The notes below the pieces were generated by a model. It did not search any database. It saw only the letters and a list, made by a program, of their open reading frames with translations, and had not been told where the DNA came from. The position numbers and the translations under genes are program-made. A stretch of 64,000 nt of DNA from Effrenium voratum (Eukaryota; Sar; Dinophyceae; Suessiales; Symbiodiniaceae), in contig CAUJNA010001009.1 of the NCBI GenBank assembly GCA_963377175.1, positions 1-64,000 of the forward strand. The letters are read 5' to 3'. The first letter of the stretch is position 1, and the number at the start of each line of letters is the position of its first letter. Below, one piece after another: positions 9,207-16,481 of this stretch.

Positions 9207-11497
9207 GTGATGTGCATTTGCCACGGGCATACGCGTCTATTGTTGACCCCAGGTACTTTCCCATAGGTGCCATCCTTGAGCAGGTGGATGTGATGCAGCT
9301 TGGCAAGAGTGTCAATTTTTGCGTTGCTCCTTTCGACGGTGCTCCACTATGCAGGATTAGTGATGATCGCTCGGTATTTGCTACAAGGGACCAAGCAAAC
9401 CAGCTATCTCACGACCTATGCAGAGTCCTTCGACACAAAATCGGCAATTGCCGAGGAAGTGCTTTCAGGTGCGACGAAGGTGGTTGGGTCGACATTGATG
9501 CAGTCATTGACGACCGAAACAACGACATATTCCCACATAACACCTCGAGAGCGAAACGATACATGGGTATCATGGAGGTGATCAAGTGGCAGGAATCTGG
9601 ACACAGGAAATCAAGATTTCAGGTCCTGGCGGCAAGGTTTCCGAGCATCATGAACCCGAACGACACGAGGGCGGCCAGGGAGGAAATGACCAAAGCTGGC
9701 ATGGATCGGGGCGACATCGACAGGATGTTCAACAGATGCGATGGATGGTACAGACCTTGGTGCATCCGAGTCACAACTGGTCACAGTGATTTTGGATTCA
9801 TGAGCTCATCCGCACTGGCGAATAGGTATTCCGCAAGAATGGGTGATTTTTTCGGAGGAGCATTCCATGTGACGTATGTGGAAAACCTGCCAAGCATCGT
9901 ACGCTGTGGGTTGAACCCGAACGACACGAGGGCGGCCAGGGAGGAAATGACCAAAGCTGGCATGGATCGGGACGACATCGACTGGATGTTCAACAGATGC
10001 GATGGATGGTACAGACCTTGGTGCATCCGAGTCACAACTGGTCACAGTGATTTTGGATTCATGAGCTCATCCGCACTGGCGAATAGGTATTCCGCTAGAA
10101 TGGGTGATTCTCTCGGAGGAGCATTCCATGTGACGTATGTGGAAAACCTGCCAAGCATCGTACGCTGTGGGTTAGTCCCCGGCGGAATCGATGGCGGGAA
10201 CAGGCTGGCGCTGCACTTCGGAGCGTTTGCTCCATGGGATGAGATGAACGTGGCGACGAAGACGACGCTGCGGAACGTGAGGAGAGGGGATCCGATTGCG
10301 ATCATCTACGTTCCCAGTGCAACCCTCGCGCGGTATGGAGCTGGAGTCGCGGCTAATGGGACTTTCATGGTCTTCGACGTGATCCCGTTCTATGAGGTCA
10401 AGTCCATTTGGATTGGCAAAAGCAACGGAGGGAAGCGCCTGGAGTACGCTGACGTCAAGAGAGCGTACTCGAAGTGTGTGGAGAACGAGATCTGCCCTGG
10501 CTTTGTCAACTCATCCCAAGAGTCGGCAGCGATGTTCCTCCAGAACGTCACAAAGATCAGCGAGAGGATGCCGGAGACTGAGACAGGTGCCGATAATCTG
10601 CACTACATCGTTGACATGGTTAATCGTGCCTGCGAACTCTATCGAATCAACAAGATGGAGGAGTTCAATGCACAGGTCAACGAGGTCCGGGACGAAATCA
10701 GCAAAGTCGTCATCCTGAATGATGAGACATGGGAAGGACTGAGGTGCCGGATATGTCCATCATGTGCGACCGCGATCCCCACCTGCTTCTGCTTATGCCT
10801 GGAGTGCGAGGCACAACTGATCTCCATCGGAAGATACTACATTCACATCAAATCCGATGACGAGGAGGACAACCAAAACCCCAACGTCTCTGGAGATGCC
10901 AGGCGTGCACAGGAAGAAGCTAACCACGATGCGGCAGCACAGGAGGATGAAGACGAAGCGGAGGAAGTTCCGGGAGAAGATGACGACATGGACACGCAAG
11001 GATATACATCCGGCTATGCGTCAGAAGAAGAAGACAGCGGTTGGCATTACCGCGACACCGATCTGGCGTCACGGGACATTATAAGTTCCCAACGGATGGC
11101 GATCTGCCTTGACGAGCCGCGTGAGGCTCAGTACATGGCAGGATTTATCGCACTCCAGCTGTCCAAGATGTGGGGGATGTTTGAAGGTGGTGAGGAGAGA
11201 ACGATGAATGCCGGACTCGAAGGGAGGCCGGGCTGCCCTTACCACAATGACTTCAAGAGGTACCCCAACATCACCGATCAGGATCAGGAAGGTATACTCT
11301 TACCATCAACAGCGAAGAAAATTTCTCAGTCGGAGAATGTTCGGACGAGATCCTTCCGATCGGTTGAGGAGCGTGAAGATTATATTCGTATGATGGTGTA
11401 CAAATGCGAGGGACTTTACACATTCTACAAGCTGTGGATTGCAGCGAGAATCCTCGATGTCACCAAGGAAGAAATGAAGCTCCTGGTCAAGGACTGA
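9029..11497 (+). CDS. KptA/Tpt1-like RNA 2'-phosphotransferase domain protein with duplicated catalytic half
   Basis: 822-residue frame; the ATG at 9029 and another at 9059 are both possible, and the frame is open further upstream. At residues 125-165, SHDLCRVLRHKI...CDEGGWVDIDAVI matches the winged-helix N-lobe of KptA/Tpt1 enzymes, which use NAD+ to remove a 2'-phosphate from spliced RNA. Next come CIRVTTGHSDF (the R...GHS motif) and FHVTYVENLPSIVRCGL (the H-x-T motif with the following helix), each present twice, then RLALHFGAF (the usual R..HF block). A 261-bp in-frame tandem duplication covers the first two motifs. Downstream are a Cys cluster (CRICPSC...CFCLCLEC, about residues 573-592), a long Asp/Glu-rich linker and a helical C-terminal region. 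ADP-ribosyltransferase activity is an inference. Confidence 0.7.
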   Translation: MYSYTINLVEMADTAEGGELQCGGVDLTYNPCGDSRTFKKTLEMGCDTIPCYIPKYGDVSDVHLPRAYASIVDPRYFPIGAILEQVDVMQLGKSVNFCVAPFDGAPLCRISDDRSVFATRDQANQLSHDLCRVLRHKIGNCRGSAFRCDEGGWVDIDAVIDDRNNDIFPHNTSRAKRYMGIMEVIKWQESGHRKSRFQVLAARFPSIMNPNDTRAAREEMTKAGMDRGDIDRMFNRCDGWYRPWCIRVTTGHSDFGFMSSSALANRYSARMGDFFGGAFHVTYVENLPSIVRCGLNPNDTRAAREEMTKAGMDRDDIDWMFNRCDGWYRPWCIRVTTGHSDFGFMSSSALANRYSARMGDSLGGAFHVTYVENLPSIVRCGLVPGGIDGGNRLALHFGAFAPWDEMNVATKTTLRNVRRGDPIAIIYVPSATLARYGAGVAANGTFMVFDVIPFYEVKSIWIGKSNGGKRLEYADVKRAYSKCVENEICPGFVNSSQESAAMFLQNVTKISERMPETETGADNLHYIVDMVNRACELYRINKMEEFNAQVNEVRDEISKVVILNDETWEGLRCRICPSCATAIPTCFCLCLECEAQLISIGRYYIHIKSDDEEDNQNPNVSGDARRAQEEANHDAAAQEDEDEAEEVPGEDDDMDTQGYTSGYASEEEDSGWHYRDTDLASRDIISSQRMAICLDEPREAQYMAGFIALQLSKMWGMFEGGEERTMNAGLEGRPGCPYHNDFKRYPNITDQDQEGILLPSTAKKISQSENVRTRSFRSVEEREDYIRMMVYKCEGLYTFYKLWIAARILDVTKEEMKLLVKD
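9653..10174 (+). repeat. Tandem in-frame duplication, 2 x 261 bp
   Basis: Copy 1 is 9653-9913 and copy 2 is 9914-10174, each starting at AACCCGAACGACACG. The copies differ at only a handful of positions (for example the segments after GGGTGAT at about 9846 and 10107), so the event is recent. The length is a multiple of three, and the reading frame stays open, adding 87 residues to the KptA-like domain. Confidence 0.92.
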
Positions 11498-11809
11498 GTG
11501 CGCCCGGTGGGTGATATTATTTTCAGATGCTTTGCACTAGCTTTCAACTGTAAGTATATATCATTCGTGAGGGATGGCCTGAACCTTGGCAAGAATGGTT
11601 ACACGGTCAACGTGAGCGCCATCATCTCGGCCATCGACCCGAACAAATGCGACACACCCCTGCTGGATTGGTGCCTTCGGAAAGGGCACTGGTTGCCAGA
11701 GGACTACAACAAGAAGTGTGTCCGGGCACGAGAAGCCCAGAAGAACTTGGACGAGGAGTTCCGTCGACGTACCCATAGGCTGTCCATTGGGGACAGGTAT
11801 GCTTCGTGA
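11498..11809 (+). pseudogene. In-frame continuation after the TGA of the KptA-like ORF
   Basis: The frame continues directly past the TGA at 11495-11497 for 103 more residues to a stop at 11807-11809, with no ATG near its beginning. The residues look coding (FVRDGLNLGKNGYTVNVSAI, then a charged helical tail). The segment around GLNLGKNGYTVNVSAII has a faint resemblance to a KptA N-lobe helix-turn-strand. It is either readthrough or a gene tail cut off by a nonsense change; the second is the simpler reading. Confidence 0.35.
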
Positions 11810-12774
11810 AGATGCTGATTGCGGTACGATGTGGGTCAGTCCCCATCTGTTACTTGCGTCACATCGACACGGTTTCGGTGGAACGACTTATGTCATGATT
11901 TATATTCATGTGTCCAAGATGATTGGGTGTGTACATGGTTACATATTCCGATGACTATGACGCTCTGGATATTCATGGATGGAACTATTACCTTATAGAT
12001 GATATCTTTTCATTATTTATGCATTGTCCATGGTATCTGGAATGGCTATGATTTGCATTGATTACTCACCGATGTTTCTTTGCCGGAAATATGCAGACCG
12101 ATTACAAGCAGGCGCCTCTGGTGGACTTTTGCGGCCAACCCATTTATGGATGACAGCTGCGCGATGCGCAAATGCGGCAGCTGGATTGTTCGTTGGTGGT
12201 CAAATGACGTGACGATTGTGTATTATATACACCTGCATATGGATGTGTGCTTCGATTGGAGGATGAATGTTTCACTTTTCGTACAATCGAACCCGGCATG
12301 TTTCACAGCGAATGAACGGTGTAGTGATAGCAAGTAAAAGAATGCACGACACGATTTCGTAGTTGAAGCCGTGGCCAGTGGAACGTTTTGTGGTGTTTGG
12401 ACCGCATGATGAACAATGCGACCCAAATGGGGGATGTTAAAACCCTCTAGGCCCCGTGCCGAAATTGGGTAGCTGTTCTGAGGTCCTTGTTGGTGTTGCT
12501 TCCCAAGTTCCATTGATCGCCATTTGGCTCAAGACACAATTGAGGTTCAAGATCTGATGTGTGACTGCATACATACGTGATCGGCATTGAGAGCGAAAAC
12601 ACTTCGCTTGCGCTGCATTTGTCAGGACCACTGTTGTAACTATCATTCCTTCTCCCTTACAACGTTTACACGGGTTCGGCTATAACGGCATCGTCCGTAT
12701 ACACCTTTCTACGTGGTTGGTATTACAGCTTGAGGGTTCGGTGCATAGCGTCCCACGGGACGTCACCTTGCCGT
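11810..12774. other. Non-coding region between the frame-relay locus and the integrated virus
   Basis: About 965 bases with no convincing ORF. A hairpin with stem CAGCTGC/GCAGCTG lies near 12160-12185. A short sequence resembling the dinoflagellate spliced leader lies at 12519-12533 (listed separately). Composition changes sharply to AT-rich near 12775-12785. Confidence 0.5.
12519..12533 (+). other. Possible relic of the dinoflagellate trans-spliced leader
   Basis: GCCATTTGGCTCAAG matches the last 16 bases of the conserved dinoflagellate spliced leader (ending GCCATTTTGGCTCAAG) with one T missing. Relics of this kind mark genes that were re-inserted from mature mRNA. A 15-base match with one gap can arise by chance, and the upstream CCGTA part does not match. 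Confidence 0.35.
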
Positions 12775-13326
12775 CTCTTGACAGTTTTCATGTTCATCTT
12801 CTTCTTCCCCTTCCTCTAATGGTTCTAATTCTGGCATTTCATCAGCGGACACCATTGAATGAATTTCTACACCTTCTGGTATTGATTGTTTTGACACAGC
12901 ACTTGCCATTTCATCGTGTTGTTCTCTCCAAAGTCTCATTTTTTCAGCAAGTTCTTCTTTCTGTTTGTTTGCTTCCGCCAATCTTTCATTAATGAAAGAC
13001 TGCTGTTGTTTCAGTGTGTCATCAAGTTTAGCTCTTACACTACCACCGTCCGACGACGCTTCTTTCATAACTTCTTCTCTTCTGTTCAGTTCTTGTTTCT
13101 TCTGAATATCCAAAGCATCTTTATTATCAAACTGACTACCGTATTGATTTAATCTGTATCTGGTTGCTTTTCTGTCTATTACATTTTCAATTGATGGACG
13201 GTTCTCATCTCCTACTAATGTTTCTTTCAATAGTTCATCATAAGAAGGTCTCAAATGTAATTGTGATTTCAATGACCCTACTTTTACCGGTCCTACTGTA
13301 TTCAATCTATTCATTGATTTAATCAT
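12763..13326 (-). CDS. Hypothetical viral protein, C-terminus probably replaced by flanking DNA
   Basis: 187-residue minus-strand frame with a proper ATG at 13324-13326. The N-terminal half is basic and helical; residues 75-150 form a long Glu/Lys/Gln-rich coiled coil (EERLxEAxKQKEELAEKMRLWREQ pattern); the tail is acidic (MPELEPLEEGEEEDE). The last residues (CQETAR and the stop) come from the GC-richer flank at 12763-12785, so the original C-terminus appears to have been lost when this end was truncated. Proteins of this shape next to minor capsid genes are often internal virion or assembly factors, but no family is recognised. Confidence 0.7.
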   Translation of the reverse strand: MIKSMNRLNTVGPVKVGSLKSQLHLRPSYDELLKETLVGDENRPSIENVIDRKATRYRLNQYGSQFDNKDALDIQKKQELNRREEVMKEASSDGGSVRAKLDDTLKQQQSFINERLAEANKQKEELAEKMRLWREQHDEMASAVSKQSIPEGVEIHSMVSADEMPELEPLEEGEEEDEHENCQETAR

Positions 13327-13353
13327 AGTATATTAATTATTTAGAAAAATAAA

Positions 13354-13686
13354 TTAATCAGAGATATTCTTAATCATTTTTTCTAAATGTTTCTTTCTTA
13401 CTGTTAGTTGTTCCTTTGTTTGTATTCCGTCTGGTGACCGTGTGTTGTCTAATATGTTTCTTATTCTGTCTAACTCTTTTCTATAACTTTCGGTTCTGTT
13501 GCTTTCAACTAAATCGTTTCTATACTTTATTAATGCTCCTTGTGATTGTTTCGCTTCCAGTGTGTCCTTCAACTGTTTAAAGTAATTCATACGCGAGGCA
13601 ACTCCCCATAAATCTGAAACGTCATAATGGCGTTCTACTTGTGGTGCTCTTTTGAATTCTACATTTCTATGACTTCTCATAAGCAT
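13354..13686 (-). CDS. Hypothetical viral protein, helical
   Basis: 110 residues, ATG at 13684-13686, with a TATATATATT box about 10 bases upstream on its strand. It is basic and strongly helical with a C-terminal heptad-like part (QLTVRKKHLEKMIKN). It sits in a minus-strand cluster with the preceding gene (27-base gap) and the Cys/His protein and minor capsid gene upstream, which suggests a structural or assembly role. No family is recognised. Confidence 0.7.
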   Translation of the reverse strand: MLMRSHRNVEFKRAPQVERHYDVSDLWGVASRMNYFKQLKDTLEAKQSQGALIKYRNDLVESNRTESYRKELDRIRNILDNTRSPDGIQTKEQLTVRKKHLEKMIKNISD

Positions 13687-13716
13687 GATGTATATATATT
13701 ATAATTAGATTATTAT

Positions 13717-14226
13717 TTAAAACATTGATGAAGATAATTTGTTTATTTTTTCTTGTTTATCTTGTTTTTTCTTTTGTTTAAGTTCTTCATAATGTTGGTT
13801 TAATAGTTCTGTTGCTGTGGGTTTCTTAATGGTTTCTTTAATCACTTCTTGCTTAATCTCATTCTTAATTTCTTCTTTCAATTCTGGTTGGATCTTTCTA
13901 ATATTCTTTTGTGGATTGACTGGTAATAATTCAGTAGGAACACCCTTACAATTCTTAGGATGTGAAAAACGAAGTGATTTAGCATTCATAGATTTACCGC
14001 ATTTATCACATTGGACTACTTCAATTTCTTTCTTTGTTCTTGGTAATGCTTTTGCTTTTGCTTTTGCTTTTGGTTTGTCTATGGTTTCTTTTGTTGGTTC
14101 TTCAGTTGGTTCTTCTGGCGTTGGTTCTTCATTAACTGTTTCATTTTGTTCAACAACCTCATTATTAATAGGTGCTTCGTCTGTTTTAGTTTCATTATTA
14201 ACATCTACTACCTCAATACTTGTCAT
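13717..14226 (-). CDS. Viral Lys/Glu-rich protein with a zinc-finger-like motif
   Basis: 169 residues from the ATG at 14224-14226, with AT-rich TATAT sequence directly upstream. The N-terminal third is acidic and Pro/Thr-rich with EEPTPEEPTEEPT repeats, followed by an Ala/Lys block (KPKAKAKAKA). A compact motif follows, CDKCGKSM...LRFSHPKNC, a C-x2-C...H-x4-C arrangement typical of a small zinc knuckle. The C-terminal half is a charged helix. Basic, disordered proteins with one zinc knuckle are common as DNA-binding core proteins in viruses of this group; that role is an inference. Confidence 0.72.
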   Translation of the reverse strand: MTSIEVVDVNNETKTDEAPINNEVVEQNETVNEEPTPEEPTEEPTKETIDKPKAKAKAKALPRTKKEIEVVQCDKCGKSMNAKSLRFSHPKNCKGVPTELLPVNPQKNIRKIQPELKEEIKNEIKQEVIKETIKKPTATELLNQHYEELKQKKKQDKQEKINKLSSSMF

Positions 14227-14273
14227 ATAATATATTCTATATATTTTCTATTAAATTTCTATATAGAATATAT

Positions 14274-15128
14274 TTAAATAATATCACTTTTTACGAAAAG
14301 GAGACTCAGACTAACATTAACCCCATTCAAATTAATTTCATGACCTAATGAATTAGACAACCAGAAGTCTAACTGTTTAAAGCTTCTATTTGACACATCC
14401 AAGTAATCGAGAGGGTTCATTTCATTATCAAAGACAATTCCCGCGTGTGGTGCTGAGACTGGCACTTTCTTAACAACTGTGCTATCGCCTGTCCTTAAAT
14501 TTACTTGATTATAATTAGACAAATGAGAAGAATGAATATAAATATTTCTAATGGGTTGAAGATTAACGAAACCAGAAACATAAGGATTATTATATTGATA
14601 AACTACCATTTGATAATTTCCTAAAACTTCATTAACAGATTGCAAGTTATTAGCATTAAAACTTCCATTCCATATATAATCTGTATATGTTATTTTCATT
14701 TGTTCATCAGTTAATACAGCGAACTTTCTATCGGCATAGTTTGAATAAATTGTTATTTTATTAGTTTTTACACTGTAAGAAATTTCATAAGTATTTGAGA
14801 AATTAGTATTATCTACAACACCATTTATTTTTGCCTTTAATTCGGTCGCTAGTTCTGTGCCAGTATATACTCCTTCGTCCAATTGTAACGCTAAATAATG
14901 GACATTTGAGTTATCTTCATCTGGAACTAGTGGAGAAGAATAAAAGTAGAATATATTATTTAATCCTGACTGTATTGAATACCACGAGTTAGGTAATGTT
15001 ACTTCGTGAATGTAGCAATGAACTCCGTTGTCTGTTTGTAATGTTTCTGGCAATTCAACTTTGAAATTTGATGATGTGCCACTAATCCTATGAGCACTGT
15101 CAATATAGACCTTCTTATATGTAAGCAT
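14274..15128 (-). CDS. Minor capsid protein (penton) of the Polinton type
   Basis: 284 residues. The N-terminus KKVYIDSAHRISGTSSNFKVELPETL, then HEVTLPNSWYSI and FYFYSS, is the pattern I know from penton or minor capsid proteins of Polintons and Polinton-like viruses (single jelly roll at the icosahedral vertices). The sequence is beta-rich throughout, with many Asn, Tyr and Ser and no membrane segment. Its ATG at 15126-15128 lies only 39 bases from the start of the divergent lipase-like gene, so the two share a short bidirectional promoter region rich in TTAATTAATT and TATAT. Confidence 0.82.
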   Translation of the reverse strand: MLTYKKVYIDSAHRISGTSSNFKVELPETLQTDNGVHCYIHEVTLPNSWYSIQSGLNNIFYFYSSPLVPDEDNSNVHYLALQLDEGVYTGTELATELKAKINGVVDNTNFSNTYEISYSVKTNKITIYSNYADRKFAVLTDEQMKITYTDYIWNGSFNANNLQSVNEVLGNYQMVVYQYNNPYVSGFVNLQPIRNIYIHSSHLSNYNQVNLRTGDSTVVKKVPVSAPHAGIVFDNEMNPLDYLDVSNRSFKQLDFWLSNSLGHEINLNGVNVSLSLLFVKSDII

Positions 15129-15167
15129 TATTAATTAATTGAGAAATTAATTTATATCTTTATTTAT
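15129..15167. promoter_or_regulatory. Short bidirectional promoter region
   Basis: 39 bases between the divergent start codons of the minor capsid gene (minus) and the lipase-like gene (plus). It contains TTAATTAATT and TTTATATCTTTATTTATAT and must hold both promoters unless they overlap the coding regions. Confidence 0.5.
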
Positions 15168-15827
15168 ATGATTAATAATAAAAAGTTAATTTATGAAATG
15201 AAGCATGGGAAAATTAAACATTATCAACCTTATAAGAAAACAACTAAAATAACTGATGTTATGAAACAAACTGACAAAATATTAAACGATTCTTATCCTA
15301 ATTCTAATTTAACTGATGCACAAGGATTAAGTAAAGCATATGGTAATGGTAAAGGTTTTTATATTGATGGAAATAAGATGTATCTAAGCGGAACATTTGG
15401 AAAAGGAACTTTTGGAGGTGCTGTTAATGACATTCTGGCGGATGTAGGACTTCCCTTTAAAATGACAAAATATTCACAACGATATAAAGACACATCAACA
15501 GCATTGGATGAAAACAATGAAGTTAAACATCTTATAACACATAGTCTCGGTTCAAGTGTAGGGGCACAAATAACAAAAGATTATCCTGAAAGAGAATTAA
15601 CTTTAACCACTTACGGTGCGCCGTTTATATCACATAGGTCTAAAATTACCGATGATTACATTAATTTTAGAAGTATCTTAGACCCTGTTAGCATTGCTGA
15701 CCGTGGCGCTATAACTGTTTATACTGGTTCATTAAACCCCTTTACTAATCATGATTACATAACTGGATACGGTGATATGGGGCGTGATGTTTCAAGAAGT
15801 ATTTATCCGGTAAGGGAGATATTATAA
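15168..15827 (+). CDS. Lipase-like alpha/beta hydrolase of the virus
   Basis: 219 residues. HLITHSLGSSVGAQI around residues 122-136 is the nucleophile elbow of class 3 lipases (usual form GHSLGG), here T-H-S-L-G with Ser126 as the likely nucleophile. LTTYGAPF follows at the place where lipases have TFG-P. An Asp in ILDPVSIADRG and a His in NHDYITGYG could complete the triad. The N-terminal 60 residues are basic and may be a virion-anchoring or DNA-binding tail. It lies between the minor and major capsid genes, so a virion enzyme that opens host membranes during entry is plausible by analogy with phospholipases in other small DNA viruses. The enzyme class is fairly sure; the role is an inference. 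Confidence 0.65.
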   Translation: MINNKKLIYEMKHGKIKHYQPYKKTTKITDVMKQTDKILNDSYPNSNLTDAQGLSKAYGNGKGFYIDGNKMYLSGTFGKGTFGGAVNDILADVGLPFKMTKYSQRYKDTSTALDENNEVKHLITHSLGSSVGAQITKDYPERELTLTTYGAPFISHRSKITDDYINFRSILDPVSIADRGAITVYTGSLNPFTNHDYITGYGDMGRDVSRSIYPVREIL

Positions 15828-15891
15828 TTTGTTAAATAATTAAATAAATAAATAATTAAATAATTAAATAAATAATTATATAGTATTATAT

Positions 15892-16233
15892 ATGTATAAT
15901 CAGTTAAAAGAAAACTTGACAGAAAGTGAAACAACATTTAAACCATTAACACTTGTAGAAAGATTAAGGGATTTAAATAGAGATAATAAACGAACACATG
16001 TAAAATGTCAGTGTGGGTGTTTCATTATTAGGAGTGTCAGAGTTAGACCTGACTATATTGAGTATAACTGGATTACTTCAATTTATAATATGATTGTACC
16101 AAAATATATAAATGGTTATGTCCTCATCAATGACAACACTAACAATTGTAATCACACTCAATCAGACCTTGATGAAATAGTAAAAAGAAAAAACGCAAAA
16201 CTATTTTCATATTATTGTTATGATACAACATAA
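15892..16233 (+). CDS. Hypothetical small viral protein with Cys cluster
   Basis: 113 residues, ATG at 15892 with TATTATATAT immediately upstream. It has KCQCGCF near residue 41, an aromatic-rich middle and a further Cys/His pair (NNCNHTQ). Its last 14 bases overlap the next gene. The preceding 60 bases are a repetitive AAATAAATAATTAAAT run. No family is recognised. Confidence 0.65.
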   Translation: MYNQLKENLTESETTFKPLTLVERLRDLNRDNKRTHVKCQCGCFIIRSVRVRPDYIEYNWITSIYNMIVPKYINGYVLINDNTNNCNHTQSDLDEIVKRKNAKLFSYYCYDTT

Positions 16234-16447
16234 GAAATATGACAATGAAACAACGGATGATATGATTAAGAATGAAAATAAAAAGTATAAGAAAAGTACA
16301 TATGAAGAAATTAGAGAATTAGTAATGGAGAAAGAAAAAGGGAATAATCCAGTTGAAGATAAGATTAAGAAAAAGAAAATGAAAATATTTAAAAATAATA
16401 ATAATTCTAATCAAAAGGATTACACTAAATTATTTAATTTAGTTTAG
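16220..16447 (+). CDS. Hypothetical small basic viral protein
   Basis: 75 residues, Lys/Asn/Glu-rich and helical, starting inside the preceding gene (14-base overlap, different frame), a typical compact viral arrangement. It ends 34 bases before the major capsid gene. Basic composition suggests nucleic-acid or capsid contact, but no motif is visible. Confidence 0.6.
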   Translation: MIQHKKYDNETTDDMIKNENKKYKKSTYEEIRELVMEKEKGNNPVEDKIKKKKMKIFKNNNNSNQKDYTKLFNLV

Positions 16448-16470
16448 TTTAAATTATTTCTAAATTAAAT

Positions 16471-16481
16471 TATATATAGCA
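16471..16481 (+). promoter_or_regulatory. TATATATA box at the major capsid gene
   Basis: TATATATAGCA directly precedes the ATG at 16482, leaving at most a few bases of leader. The same box-on-start arrangement recurs before the fibre gene (17923-17928), the 69-residue gene (20725-20730) and the gene at 24217 (24206-24213), so it is probably the element's late promoter or initiator. Confidence 0.55.

Noticed and set aside
12640..12780. Left terminal inverted repeat of the virus
   Set aside because: No TTTAGGTGG-like or other match to the right end was found at the left boundary.
13817..14230. Plus-strand frame of 137 codons opposite the zinc-knuckle protein
   Set aside because: Hydrophobic Ser/Phe-rich shadow of a Lys/Glu-rich minus-strand gene.
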